Shown here in pieces: positions 47,020-58,385 of a DNA stretch of 64,000 nucleotides (positions within the stretch are counted from its first letter, which is position 1; each line of letters begins with the position of its first letter). The translations under genes and the position numbers were made by a program. A model generated the notes under the pieces. That model was not told where the DNA came from. It ran no database searches and worked only from the letters and a program-made list of their open reading frames with translations. Source of the DNA: Dryococelus australis (Eukaryota; Arthropoda; Insecta; Phasmatodea; Phasmatidae); the NCBI GenBank assembly GCA_029891345.1, contig CM057009.1, positions 290,418,966-290,482,965 on the forward strand, in the 5' to 3' direction.

Positions 47020-47335
47020 CCTTTTAAAGAAACACGAAACTGGAGGCTCTGCTCAACAAATTGAGCAATTCATATGAATTCACTAAACTAACAGATCTAG
47101 AAATTGATAAATGGTATGAAGCCACAGATTTTCAAATTTATGAATCTAAATTCGGTAAAAAAAATTAATTGTTTTCTAGACAATAGGTATAAAATTACTT
47201 TACCAGATCGCTATGCAAAGATAATTGATGAAAATGATTAAAAATTGATAAATGAGAAACAAGTTTTTGTGGCAGATAAAGGTTTAAAGTGAATAATGGA
47301 AAAACTATGCATGATATTGTATTCATGTAATAAAC
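47020..47335 (+). pseudogene. Small OB-fold-like Polinton protein remnant
   Basis: The plus strand reads KLTDLEIDKWYEATDFQIYE, then KFGKK and, after a one-base change near 47166, NCFLDNRYKITLPDRYAKII, a stop near 47240, then QVFVADKG. I recall this pattern ('L-x-x-x-x-Y-x-(V/A)-x-x-x-x-x-x-x-(K/Y)-(F/Y)-G, then a leucine-proline-x-R-Y' block) from a small conserved ORF in many arthropod Polintons and related repeats. It has the look of an OB-fold single-strand-binding protein, but no function is proven. It lies just inside the right TIR. No clear start codon remains. Confidence 0.5.
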
Positions 47336-47340
47336 TGAAT

Positions 47341-47629
47341 TATATTAATTTGTATCTTTTAATTTGATGTTTACTTAATTTGCTTGGTTAAGATTTCTCG
47401 CTTGCAAAATTGACATTTCTATTTAAAATGTGAAAAATTGCTTTTAGGGTGAGAAATGAGCATGTTTTTTGCTTAAATTTTTTTTTTTTTAAGTGGCACA
47501 ATTTGACAGGGTATTTTTGGCAAAATTGTAAATTTGCTTGATTTTGGCTTAAATCTACACAATTACGGAGGAAAATTGCTTGTTTTGGGGAGCTCCTGTT
47601 TTAAAATTTTTAGGGCCTACATTTCGCCT
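47341..47629 (-). repeat. Right terminal inverted repeat of the Polinton element
   Basis: Inverted partner of 38557-38850. Read on the minus strand from 47629: 'aggcgaaatgtaggccctaa', 'aaattttaaaacaggagct', 'ccccaaaacaagcaattttc', 'aagccaaaatcaagcaaatt', 'gccaaaaatacc', 'tgtgccacttaaaaaa', 'gaaatgtcaattttgcaag', 'aatcttaaccaagcaaatta' and 'gatacaaattaatata'. Confidence 0.85.
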
Positions 47630-49160
47630 CAAAAACCTGGATTTTGGAGCAAAACACCTCGAAATTCCGATGAAAATAACTTTTACGAACTAATTGTAGA
47701 GGAATATTTAGAGAATATTATTCACGATTTGTAGGAGAAATGAGACCTCAGTCATATCATTGTAATGTTAAATACGAGTACTATAGAATTTTCGTCAATA
47801 TAGTCTATGATTATCACTTGTTTGTTCAAATTATTAGAAAATCGAGTCATCAACTGAGAATGAAACAACTTGTGAACAGAAGAAACATTTCAAACAACAT
47901 CTGAAGGCTATTAAACTGATATTTAAGAAGTTTCACGAAGACTGTCGTAGGTTTGAAGAAAAGGCTATGCAAAATTATGAAACTGCATTGTTGACCTTCG
48001 ATTCACTTGTGAGCGAATTATACTAGCCGAGATAAATATAGGAATACAAGTGCTACCCACAAATGTAACAGGGGTACATATTTTGTCAAATGCATTTCCG
48101 GGGTACAATTTCAACTATAGGCTACAATGATGCAGTATCTGTAATCTATATTCCTTGGTGTATTTCAGCAGACTAAAGAAATGCACTCAATATTTTCCCA
48201 TTTCTGGCCACAGTTTCCTTCCCTATGATAGTTCGATATCATCGATGACATTAAAAATAAACGTGAAAAGTTGAGACATATTTAGGTAAGCGTAAAGTGA
48301 TCCAAGAAAGTTTCATGTTATTTCCGTGAATTTTGACGTGTTTAATGACTTCAAGGCTATATCCGTAAAATGTTCCCACAATCTGTTACCAGAAGTGACA
48401 TAAAGAGTCAGATACCAAGGAAAAAGAAACTGGATTACTTTTAACACACAGGCATGAAATATCAGCAGCACAAACAATGGTAGGAGCAGTGTGGGAATCT
48501 CCACGTATTCAGAGGACACGAACACAGAAATCTTTCTCTCCAAACGAACCACTTTAAAATGACGTGCTGTTAAAAAACACAGTTAGGTTATGCGGTGTTA
48601 GCTACCTGTGTGCTGTGTAAGTATCTTAAGGTAGGGTCATAGGCTGTTTAGCTTCTCTAAAAGCAGAAGAAGGTGAATGCAATATTGCTGGTAAAAATTA
48701 TTTACGTATACAAACATGTACATATGTCACTTATAGTGCTGTTTTAACAATTGCCTACTTGATATTGTAGGAAAACTGAAATTTAAATAAAGTTAATATT
48801 AGTATCAGAATGTTATTGAAAATAATCGTGAAACCATTTAACACCTACGATACTGACCTCCTGTGCCACTTTTCATAGGGTTTTACTGTATTGTTAGACA
48901 GCACCCCTTACCTCGCGCTTGTAAAGTGCACAGCTAGACATGACATCCGTTCGCAATCGTCCACACCTCAATCATAAGACAGAAATAACTTCCTCATGCA
49001 AAACTGTTCGTAATGGAGTTGGGGTTTTTGATTTTGGATGCTTCAGTTTTACTAACCGTTCTTATTTTCATTTCCGTGAACGAGCGGGAGAGCCATCTAC
49101 CGCCATTTCAGCGACTCCAGTTGTTAGTAAGTGCCAAGACGGTCCTGACCAGTAATGATA
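47630..49160. other. Gene-free spacer right of the Polinton element
   Basis: AT-rich. A 79-residue minus frame at 48313-48552 is unrecognised. At 48645-48700 'taggctgtttagctt' weakly recalls a family B end. Confidence 0.45.
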
Positions 49161-49161
49161 A

Positions 49162-49587
49162 AGGCTGTTCACGTTGAAGTATTGCACTTTGGAAATCAAC
49201 CTTAGAAAACAGTCACTGTCCCTACCTGCATATATTTTAACGGGCGCACTGGGTGACATGCGGCCAACGTCCAGTTGGTAACGATGGATGGAAAGTAGTT
49301 CCATATCTTAACGTCGAATAAAAAGTGTTAGGTAACCATTTGTTATAACTTATATTATTTCTTTCACTTTATGTTTTTTTTTTAAATGCGTCAAAGTGTA
49401 GAAAAGAGCAAATTTGTAAAATACTTATTCCTCTAATAATTTCACGGTTCCACTTGACCAACGCATGAATAAAGCGACGAGGCATATGGAAACGTTAATT
49501 TTACATCATGCGGAAGAATGCACAACGTGCATACAAGCAGATCGTAAGCAGGTCTTTCAAAATTGCTCATTTTACCGTGAACAGTCT
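49162..49587 (+). mobile_element. Family B inverted-repeat (MITE-like) element
   Basis: Best full copy. Left end 'aggctgttcacgttgaagta', right end inverted 'agactgttcacggtaaaatg'. Internal markers in order: 'cctgcatatattttaacggg', 'acgtccagttggtaacgatg', 'gaaagtagttccatatctta', 'aaagtgttaggtaacc', 'cgcatgaataaagcgac', 'gttaattttacatcatgcgg'. Non-coding. Confidence 0.7.
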
Positions 49588-50495
49588 CTACTTGGGCGCA
49601 TGCGTAGCTTGTTGAGGGGATATTATGACCAGTTGCTAGCACTGTGCTATGCCACGAATCAAAGTTCAGTTGCAATACGGGTCCGAAACTTCAGTCGTAT
49701 TACTGTCCGCACAACACGCGATTGGACGGGATTTTAGCGAGAACCTCGTCCAATGTTTGGGTGCTAGGCGATGTGAAGTAATGTTGGCATTTTTCAGCCA
49801 AACACAAGAAGGGCTTCCATGCCATTGAAGTAACTTCGCGACGTTTGTATTGGTGGATGTACCATCAAGTGAAGAGAGGGGAGGCACATGCATCTGCAGA
49901 CCCGAGAATGAAGCTATAAATTTTAAGTGACCACAAATGCCTTACTTAATCTGCGCGAGAGGCCTGATGAGGGCAAATAATTATTATGAAGACTTCGTCT
50001 CCTCGCCAACGTAACATCACCAAATTCCCATGCTTTTTTTACAATAATATTATTGTCTGATCTCGTTCTCGGGGAGTGGTGTTCAGAGAGTTATCGGAAT
50101 GGTATTCCTTACTCGATGTTATTACTTCTCTCCAAAGCTGTGACGATATTTATATTACTTGCAAGGAAGAAAATAGGTGAGTTGGGTGTGCCAACATTCA
50201 AATGGCGATGAGAGCGGAAACGGAGGTTATGAAAAAATAAATAAATAAATAAACGGAGGAAATGAATGATAAAATTGACGCAATCGAATAGTAGCAACAA
50301 CTTGTAAGTCAGATTTTTTTAAACCACCTTAATTATTAACTATCAAATAGCAAAATGCGAGTTAAGGGTCACTAAATGGGGGAAAAAAAAATCTTTATCG
50401 AAGATTGTCTTGACTATGGAGGACAATAAAATTAATAGCAGACATGGTTAAGTACACCAACCAATAATGTTCAACCAATGTTGAGAGAATTATTT
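49588..50495. other. Gene-free spacer
   Basis: 49600-49910 is less AT-rich with overlapping frames on both strands, none recognised. Confidence 0.4.
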
Positions 50496-50499
50496 GCCA

Positions 50500-50695
50500 A
50501 CCTCCTGTGGCGCAGTCGGTTGGTGCACAACCGATCTGGGGTGCGAGAGGCTCTGGCTTCGAATCCAGGGTAAGGCATGGGTGTTAATTGAAGTTAGTTT
50601 GTAAGTTGGTCTGTAAGCCGTCCCCTGCTAAGCTTTCGAGCATAAAATCGGGGAACGTTAAGAATCCCTGTACAATACAATACAATGCAAGATAA
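50500..50695 (+). repeat. tRNA-derived SINE, family 3
   Basis: 'ctcctgtggcgcagtcggtt' (A-box-like TGGCGCAGTCGG), 'ggctctggcttcgaatccag' (B-box-like), a 100 bp tRNA-unrelated body ending 'atcggggaacgttaagaatc', and a terminal 'tacaatacaatacaatg' short repeat tail typical of SINE 3' ends. No duplicated flank was identified. Confidence 0.75.
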
Positions 50696-51050
50696 TTATT
50701 CAACTGACGTTCATATCGCATCCTCCATAGCAAAACGGTTCAACCATCGTGAATTTTCACTAGAACGAGTAATCTGACATATTGGTTATACTACATGGAG
50801 GCTTACCCACCGTTTATTGAAATAGTACGTAGGCAGATGATATTTGCAGAAACAGCTTCTTCCACAAAATAACTTTGGGCGCCTGTACCTGTGACAGCAA
50901 TTTTCTTGTCTTCAATGTGATTGTGAATTTACAAATGCGCACTGATTCTTCGTTCACGTCGGATTTTTTGTCACGGTAACTAGGTTTCTGCAATTCTCCG
51001 TTACAATGTTGCAGAGCAAGATAATTACACTGGCAAGCTTTCTATAGGCT
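50696..51050. other. Gene-free spacer
   Basis: Nothing recognised. Confidence 0.4.
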
Positions 51051-51053
51051 GGT

Positions 51054-51340
51054 CACTCTAGACTGAGCACTTTTGAGATCCCTGCTTTATATATAGGCTA
51101 CTTGTATGCACAGTATGTATTCTTCCACTATATCTGTAAATTAGTATTACCATGGAGCTGATCACTTTATTATTCAAGCGTAGATAAACTGAAACGGTGA
51201 AATTATTAGAAAACTACGTTAATTATTTTTCAAATTTGCTCATTTTTACATTTAAATAACTTTCCTGGGCGCATGTCGGTCGTTGTGCCCCTTAAAATAT
51301 GTGCAGGTAAGGACAATGACATTTTTCAAAGATTTATTAC
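51054..51340 (-). mobile_element. Family B element, shortened copy
   Basis: Left end 'aggctggtcactctagactg', then 'tattcttccactatatctg', 'gatcactttattattcaagc', 'gggcgcatgtcggtc' and 'taaaatatgtgcaggtaagg', in the inverse order of 49162-49587. The central 'tagttcc...gttaggtaacc' block is missing and the far end is degraded. Confidence 0.55.
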
Positions 51341-52710
51341 GAAAGAGCTCAGTTAATCTTAAAAAGCTTAAAATAATCAATCCGTAGTTCAGATACATCT
51401 AAGCTAGCAGAAGGAAACCAAGCAAATGCAATAGTTTACCCCCTCGAGACCCAGTGTACACAAACGTGTATATAACTTACAGGGAGTTTATTTTTGGTAG
51501 GTATTGTACAATGCCAGGAGCATTGATCAGTGATCTTCCCTTCGGGTAAATTATTCGTGCACCGTACTATCACTTTATGTTGTGACTGGTTCACATTGCT
51601 ATGTCCTCACAAATAGTCCACATATCATTTGTTGTATCAGCTCTCCAGGCCCCAATGTTAGGAGCTGCCCAAAACACTCTTTCTACTATATCGGTCGTGA
51701 TACAGAAACAATCCTTTTTTCAGCTTAATTACACCACACACGAAATAGTTCTTACAAGCAGCGTCTAAAACCATGAACGAAAGTGGGCCGGAATTAGTGA
51801 CGATGAAAGAAGATTAATTGCGGCCCGTTAGTCGACTTAATGAATTACACCTTAGCGAATCATATAGGCCTATAAAATTATTAATAATTTAAATAAGATG
51901 TTTCACTTGTTTCTCATGTCTAATGCCCCGCGATATTGTATTAATACTGTGCATCATATACAAAAATAAGCTGTACATAACAAATAACGTAGCCGGTGTC
52001 TTACCAGAAAAATTTTAATTTACTTTGAGCAGCACGCTTGGATTTCTTATTTTACAGAATTCAAGTATGTACCCGGTAGAATTTACAATACTTTATTTTC
52101 CTGACAGTATTGTCATCGCTCAGAAATATGTACTATGCAGTGGGGTTTTATTGCACTGTCGTAGGGTTAAACGAATTTTTATGTTTAATTTTTGTTTAAT
52201 GACTGTAGTAAACAAGTTTAAGCAGTTTATTGCGATGGTAATTATATTTGTATAAACGCTGTTCTACTAACGCAGATTTTCAAATAAATTTCCGAAATAT
52301 CATTGCGCTGCATTAACGGCCGTGGTAATTATCAGTGGCTACTTTTGTTATCTCAATCTGTTTACCTTGTAATCCGGTTAGCACGATGACCACGTTGAAA
52401 CGAATAAATAATTAAATACTCTGTGATTTAACGCCAATGATCGAAACCAGCAAAGCTATGACCACAGGGGTGTATATTCAATCTACTAATTAACCAATTC
52501 AGCTGACAGAGTTTGCGATAAGAACTAGCTATTTTGTGCCGAATCGCAAGCTGGGGGTGGCAATTATTGTATTCGTGCAGCCTGAGTGCTGTCGAATTTT
52601 TTTGGGAAACATTCCCCCAGCCGGATTTTTTATTTCTGTATCTTTTCATAATTCATATATCAAACTAGCTATTTACCTTAAACTGCAGCACAGATAAGAC
52701 AAGGGAACTA
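51341..52710. other. Gene-free spacer
   Basis: Nothing recognised in either strand. Confidence 0.45.
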
Positions 52711-52713
52711 AAT

Positions 52714-53365
52714 GCTACTCACGATAAAGTGAGAACTTTTGAAAACAACCTTTGAGAAATATCACTGCTCCTACATGCATACATTTTAAAGGTCTTACTG
52801 AGCCGAATACGCCCAGTTATAGGCTGTTCACGGTAAAGTGAGCACATTTTAAGGCACTTCTAAAATTTTACTTTCACCGAATTTCTACGTTCCTGCCAAT
52901 TTTTAATACAAGTATTGCAAAGTGGCCAATAAACACAGTGTATACTTTTCACCACTCTTAAAATTTAATGCCTAAGGCTGCAATAAGATATATTTATTAG
53001 TGGTTAATGCTTGGCGGGAGGGCCTTAAAAAGTGCTCACTTTACCGTGAACAGCCCATAATAAGGTAACGACTGACGGAAAGTAGTTCCATGCCATAACG
53101 TCGAATTAATAGTGCGAGGTAAACATTTTTGAAAACTAAAATAATTTCTTTCGCGTTATAGTTTTTTAAATGCAGCTTAGTGAAAGTATTAGATATGTAT
53201 AATATTAGCTTTTATATTAATTTCACAGTTTCACTTGACAGAAGCATGATTAAAGTGATCAGGCCATGGTAATGTTAATTTTACGTGTGACGGAAGAATA
53301 CACAATGTTTATGCAAGCAGATCTTTAGAAGGGCTTTTAAAAGTGTTCAGTTTACTTGAACAGCC
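52714..53365 (+). mobile_element. Family B element split by a nested smaller element
   Basis: The left part (52714-52820) has 'gctactcacgataaagtgag' and 'cctacatgcatacattttaa'; the right part (53058-53365) has 'ggtaacgactgacggaaagt', 'agttccatgccataacgtcg', 'agcatgattaaagtgatcag' and the end 'gtttacttgaacagcctat'. Together they rebuild the same order as 49162-49587, interrupted by the element at 52821-53057. Confidence 0.65.
52821..53057. mobile_element. Small MITE with 35 bp inverted ends, nested in a family B copy
   Basis: About 237 bp. The left end 'aggctgttcacggtaaagtg' plus 'agcacattttaagg' is inverted at the right as 'gggctgttcacggtaaagtg' plus 'agcactttttaagg', nearly identical over 35 bp. 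Its ends are the same as the consensus family B ends, so it is a short internal-deletion form of that group that inserted into a full-length relative. Confidence 0.75.
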
Positions 53366-54680
53366 TATAAGAACTTATAATTACGTCACAATTTTAACTA
53401 TGCCCAAATTTGGTAAAATCAGTATTGTGACAAATACGAGCTCAAAATTTAGTCGTTATGCCTGTACTGCAGTGTAAGATCAATAGCTAATAGGGTACTT
53501 TGGGATTTTTTTTTAAATATAAACGAGCTAACGAAAACTAAAAATCCAATACAAAGGGGGATGGGAAGGTTCCCCTTAAAAGGGAAATGTTACCCAAGAA
53601 AACAACCACATGGGTCAACACATATTGAAAGATCCCCCCCATTTTACCCCATAAGAATCGAACCGGACCCAAAAACGGAAAAGATTGGAAAACGTTATCG
53701 AGTACTGTTAAAGCTTTCATTCCATTAGAAGTTTTCTCTAGTGTAAATTACATACTTTAAAAAAATACTGGTTATCATTGATAAGTTCCCACCACCGAAA
53801 AACCTAAAGTATAAAGTGAAAAATAATCGTGTTGACAGCCTGCTTCCTCTCGCTCTAGTACATCGGCACAGATATAGATAAAAAATATTGGGTTCAGCTA
53901 TGTTGGGGACACGGCCGTTTGTTTTGCGTGAATACGTCTACGTTGACGCGCTCGGACTCCTTGATGTTTATTTTACGTTCCCGGCACCACTTCACAGGAT
54001 CATATGGGGTTTTAACGGTATCGCTGGATTGCTTTTGAGATGCTCTTTCCAACCGCACACGATTTCTGTATTTCGACTTAGCTTTCTGACGAGTAGGTAT
54101 AGGCCGAAATTGTGTTACGTTTTCCTAATTTGTTTTACATTAAACACATACAATTTCCCCACAACCACGCCACACAAAAGTTTTTATACATGCAATCGAT
54201 TGATCTTGACGAGAGCTGTCGATTGAAACTTAAACGAGCGTCGTAGCTTCTCGTAGTCAAAAGTTCTAATACGCGGAATTTATGAGACACAGCGAAACGA
54301 ACTCAAAATTGCGCCCCCCCCCCCCCCCCAACCGGATCTCACCCGCCACCTAGGGCGCGGTGCTTCACAGTCCTCACTTTGGCAATCGAGTGGTGTAGTT
54401 GAATTATGATTGTGGGCGATAGATTCGGAGCTGCAATGCCAAAATGTATTCCCCGATTATTGTTATCATCGGATTTTCTGGATTGCCTCCCACTTTGGTT
54501 TGCCAATTTAAAGACGTATTCATGTCAAGACACGTGAGATAAATGTCGTGGTAGTTCCTTTCATGAGGGCGTAACCATTCGCTGATCGACTGCGCGAGGC
54601 TCTGGAAAGGGAACTTGCGCCTGATTGGCTACAGCAAGCTGCGAAATATTCCCTGCTCGCTGGGCTGCCAGCTGTCGAGT
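53366..54680. other. Gene-free spacer
   Basis: A 112-residue frame at 53888-54226 is unrecognised. A run of 16 C lies at 54314-54329. Confidence 0.4.
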
Positions 54681-54684
54681 GAGT

Positions 54685-54800
54685 TAAAGAGGCGCTGGTT
54701 GGCGAACGACGCGATTTCGCCGGTGTTTTCGGCTGGAGTTCGCCGTGTGCGCTGCTGTTTCACTTAAGTATTCGCAAGTTATTCTGTGACACCGGCGAGT
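54685..54800 (+). repeat. Dispersed repeat H, copy 2
   Basis: 'ggcgctggttggcgaacgac', 'tttcggctggagttcgc' and 'gctgctgtttcacttaagta' match 36090-36235. Here a CCGTC-ended transposon follows directly. Confidence 0.45.
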
Positions 54801-54812
54801 CGTGATAATAAT

Positions 54813-55468
54813 GCAGGATTTAATTTACAACGACCCTTCGCGCCATCCGTCCACCCGTCATCCGTCTGTCAATTACGTGACCAGCAGCCAATCAGATGTC
54901 GCCATTCAATCTATCCGTCCGTCAAAAACCCAGCAAGCTTTAACTTTTGACGGACGAACGGATGGAATTACAGCCTTATAACCTTCCACGTTTTGTTACT
55001 CGTTCGTCCCGAGTTCTATGCAAGGCTGTGTAGTGTGTGCAGTGTTTTGTTTTGGCTGTCTTTTGTTTTCATACGTTGGTTTATGTAAATGTAAAATGAA
55101 ATTATGTAACATTTTGTATTGAAGCTTAATTGATAATTACGTTTGGAAACACGCGCTTCTTTTGTGCAATAGTTAAAATAACAAAATTATTCTTTACATG
55201 TTATTAAATTTTTTTTTTACATAGATTAATTTCCGTTACGTACATGTATGGTTGTTTAGGTACTTAGAAACACAATACCGCAAAAGATTTTCACTCTGTA
55301 TAGAGAATTTTTTTCTATTTGTAAACAGTTTTGTTATTATTATTTTGCAGCAATGAACATACGACGGACGTACGAAGTTTGGTTGTAAATCGCTCTCCTG
55401 GGAGACGGACGAACGCATGACGGACGGGCGGATAACTGACGGACGTGACGGGCTGTTGTAAATCCTGC
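54813..55468. mobile_element. CCGTC-rich inverted-repeat DNA transposon, second type
   Basis: Left end 'gcaggatttaatttacaacg', right end inverted 'gcaggatttacaacagcccg'. Both are followed by clusters of 'ccgtc' motifs ('ccatccgtccacccgtcatc' left; 'cacgtccgtcagttatccgc' inverted right), with another cluster at 54920-54965. The interior is AT-rich without a transposase frame. Confidence 0.65.
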
Positions 55469-55569
55469 CTAAATGATCACATTTCTGTCGCGTGGAGTTC
55501 CTTGAGTAAATTAATGTCTTGGCATATATAACGGCAGTAAATTCGAAAGCGGGGTAAAACCTGACCTGA

Positions 55570-55728
55570 TTAACGAGCGAGGTGTTGTATTGGTGAACAC
55601 AGAACTCGTATAACAGGGTTCGATTCTCGGTCCTGCCATCCTCATGTTTGCTTCATATAGTTTCCCAAAATTACTCCAGGCGGTTGCTGGGATATTTTTG
55701 CTGCAGGCCGTGGCCGATTACTTCCCGA
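55570..55728 (+). repeat. tRNA-derived SINE, family 2
   Basis: 'aacgagcgaggtgttgtatt' and 'ggtgaacacagaactcgtat' form the head, 'agggttcgattctcgg' the B box (55614-55630), then 'gttgctgggatatttttg' and 'gccgtggccgatt'. A family B element begins within a few bases of its end. Confidence 0.65.
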
Positions 55729-55731
55729 TAA

Positions 55732-56085
55732 AGGCTGTTCAAGATAAAGTGAGCACTTTTGAAATCAACTTTTGGTAAAAGTCACTGTTTATACCTGCAT
55801 ATATTTTAACCTTAACGTCGAATTAAACGTGTTAGGTAACCATTTGTGATAAATTTAATTATTCCTTACGCTTTCTGTTTTTTTTAATGCATCGAAGTGT
55901 AAACATCAGCATCTTTGTAAAATACTTATTTTTCTAGTTATTTCAGTTACACTTGATCGACTCATGAATAAAGTAATGAGACATATGCCAATGTTGATTT
56001 TACTTAAGGCGGAAGAATACACAACTTGCATAAAAGTCGATCTTAAGTTGGGCTTTCAAAAGTGCTGAGTTTACTGTGAACAACG
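55732..56085 (+). mobile_element. Family B inverted-repeat element
   Basis: Left 'aggctgttcaagataaagtg', right inverted 'gttgttcacagtaaactcag'. Internal 'cctgcatatattttaacc', 'ttaacgtcgaattaaacgtg', 'ctcatgaataaagtaatgag' and 'aaggcggaagaatacacaac'. A deletion relative to 49162-49587 removes the 'acgtccagttggtaacg' part. Confidence 0.65.
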
Positions 56086-56107
56086 TATACCTGCTTCTCT
56101 AAACAAC

Positions 56108-56345
56108 TTGGGGCCACAGTGGCTAAGCGGTTAGCCCGGTCGCCTCCCACCTAGGCGATCCGGGTTCAATCCCCGGCCGGTCTCCGAATTTTCGCATGTG
56201 GGATCGAGCCGGGGTGGCAAACCCACCCACCCGTTGGTCGGTGGGTTTTCTCGGGATCTCCCGTTTCCTCCGCCCTTTCATTCCGGCGCTGCTCCATACT
56301 CACCTCAATGACCGGCATCGGCTCTCAATACCGCGATGTCAAAGG
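56108..56345 (+). repeat. tRNA-derived SINE, family 1 (most complete copy)
   Basis: 'tggggccacagtggctaagc' (A box), 'gcctcccacctaggcg', 'gggttcaatccccggcc' (B box), then 'ttttcgcatgtgggatcgag', 'gggttttctcgggatctccc', 'ttcattccggcgctgctcca', 'actcacctcaatgaccggca' and 'cggctctcaataccgcgatg'. It gives the plus-sense order for the family. Confidence 0.75.
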
Positions 56346-57030
56346 CAAAGGATACCTTCGACCTATGAGAAATTCCATTTGTCTGCGCCACGGGTACCGT
56401 GCAGGAAACAAACTGTTGTCCGTATATCTGTCTCGCTCCCGTGTTTCAGATCTCGCTTTAGAACGTGAGGATTTCTCCCCCAAGTGCGATAAAGAGTTCC
56501 AACACAAGACAGTCCCCAAAAAAACTGCCTGGAAACCACCGCCATGTTGGCAAATGTAAACTGCTAGCGGATAAACCAGTTCTAGGTAGGCAGATCATTC
56601 CCTCCCTTTCACTGCTGCTTGATGACAGCACCAAACTTTGTAATATGTTCACCATATGTTTCGTTCTGATCAATTTTAGACAAGTGATTCACGTGGCTGT
56701 AGTTGCGAAGTTTCGGTTTTTGAGTACAGAATTTCATTGTATTTATTGGTGTTTAAGAATGCATTTTTTACATATTAAATAAATAAATATACATTATAAT
56801 ACGTAAGAAAATAACAATATACATTGCGAAAATTACAAGATTCAGTTTTCTGTACGTAGTCAAGTAGATAAGGAAAAAATAATGATCCATAAAATTACAA
56901 ATGTCAGTACTTTGCACAAAGCCAAAAATGAATATTTACAATATTTTGTATTAAGTTACTTGTGTGTAGATGATGCAAAAATATACATCTGCAAAGTTCA
57001 CTGTTCACAAACACTCTTTAGTTGAGGATT
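56346..57030. other. Gene-free spacer
   Basis: 56350-56560 is less AT-rich with overlapping frames but no recognised protein. Confidence 0.4.
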
Positions 57031-57033
57031 GGA

Positions 57034-57200
57034 GTTGAGAGGTTTGGGTGGCTAACGTCTAAGGTCTCGAGAATCGATGAGGGATGGAATGAGATTGTTT
57101 TAAAGCAGCATCCAGAATGTAAGGGTGGGGGGGGGGGAATTCTAGAGAAGACCGTCGACTAACAGCATTGTCCAGGAACGATTCCCGCAAGCGAAATTTG
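57034..57200 (-). repeat. SINE family 1, 5'-truncated copy
   Basis: 'aaggtctcgagaatcgatga', a G run, 'agaccgtcgactaacagcat' and 'tgtccaggaacgattcccgc' match the body of 14385-14633. The tRNA-like head is missing. Confidence 0.55.
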
Positions 57201-58385
57201 GTTACGCATGAAAGTACTTTAAACATGTAACAAGTAGAGTGCGATTTTTTTTATTGGACACGTTGTATGATTACTTCTTGAATGAGAGTTGTCGATCATA
57301 ATACCAAGGAAACGGGTGTGTTCATAGCTGATAATTTTGTGTTATTAAAAAAAAAAAAACTCCTAAATATTTAGTAGCATTAGCTGATTTTGCGCAAATA
57401 ATGCTGAAATGTCTTTTCAAACATTAGGTGAATAATTTGTTTACATTAGCAAACACCTAAAATACTCAGACTTGATAAATGTTAGTTTCTGAATGTATGC
57501 CGTAATTGCAGTTTTGCAATTGCGTGATTAATTAAGTATGTAAGGGAGTATTCGACGAGGCAGCAAAAAATCGCTTCTGCAACTGTCACAAGAAGATACT
57601 TCAGTACGTATAATATTTTGCTGCTAAACACAAACTCTACTGGGTCGCTTGAAATTTGGTTGCATATTTTTCCATAGAATAGAGTCTAACATTCCACAAA
57701 AAAATGTTTTTTTTTTAAGTCTCATAAAAAAAGTTTCGCTTAAAACATAGAAACACCAGAACAAACGTAATTCGACTAGTCTAAAAACAATGTAATGCCA
57801 ATAAAAGTTATGTAATTTAATAAAGTTTTAAAATGGTTTTTCCTCAAACTCTCCTTGTAGCTGCAAGCCACGGGGAGGGGGGGGGGGGGGGGGGAATTTA
57901 GCTACCAATTTACAGTTGTTTCACATACAAACAATGTCTGGACAAACAAGCATGGAACTTTTTCCACTACAGGCCAAAATAATTACAGTAAATCGTGGGG
58001 AGAAATCGCTCCTGTACTGATACTTATACAGTAAGAAAGGCTTACAATGACTTGTGCAGGACTGTAACACAATATCGCAACTACAATGCACTAAACTGGG
58101 TAGTAGCCTCTTCAAATTCCTTGTATGTGTTAATTGATATTGGCAGACCTACTAATGTACTGCCTTACATGCTAAGTGAAGCTGGAATGTAAGGTACTCT
58201 AAATTACAAGCTATATCGTGGCAGTTGTTTGTAATACAAATACCAGTCTGTACAAAATAAAGCAATTTACTGAGAAACAGTACATAATACTTTTAATGAA
58301 TAAAAATGAAATGGCGAAATCTTCTTTGCTGTAAAATATGGGTTAAAACACCTTAATAAGTAATTTTTGCAGCTTTCGAACGTAC
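57201..58385. other. Gene-free spacer
   Basis: A run of 18 G at 57877-57894; A and T runs elsewhere. No gene recognised. Confidence 0.45.

Larger units (their letters stand above)
38557..47629. mobile_element. Degraded Maverick/Polinton (adintovirus-like) element
   Basis: A 9.1 kb, strongly AT-rich unit bounded by inverted repeats of about 290 bp. It holds remains of a major capsid protein, PLA2-like and pX-like proteins, an adenain-like protease, a fibre-like protein and a protein-primed family B polymerase. This combination is diagnostic of the Polinton/adintovirus group of large DNA transposons and endogenous viruses. Intact relatives are commonly 15-20 kb and also encode an rve integrase and a packaging ATPase; neither is seen here and the polymerase is cut short, so several kilobases were deleted. 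Nearly all frames are interrupted. A candidate 6 bp target duplication ('aaattt' left, 'acattt' right) is imperfect and ambiguous because one copy is itself a palindrome. Described as a fossil element, not a functional one. Confidence 0.85.

Noticed and set aside
53888-54226. 112-residue plus-strand frame
   Set aside because: No domain pattern, no splice-site support, and hydrophobic content typical of AT-rich translation.
54314-54329. C and G homopolymers (also 14553-14567 and 57877-57894)
   Set aside because: Simple runs with no structure around them; length may be affected by sequencing error.
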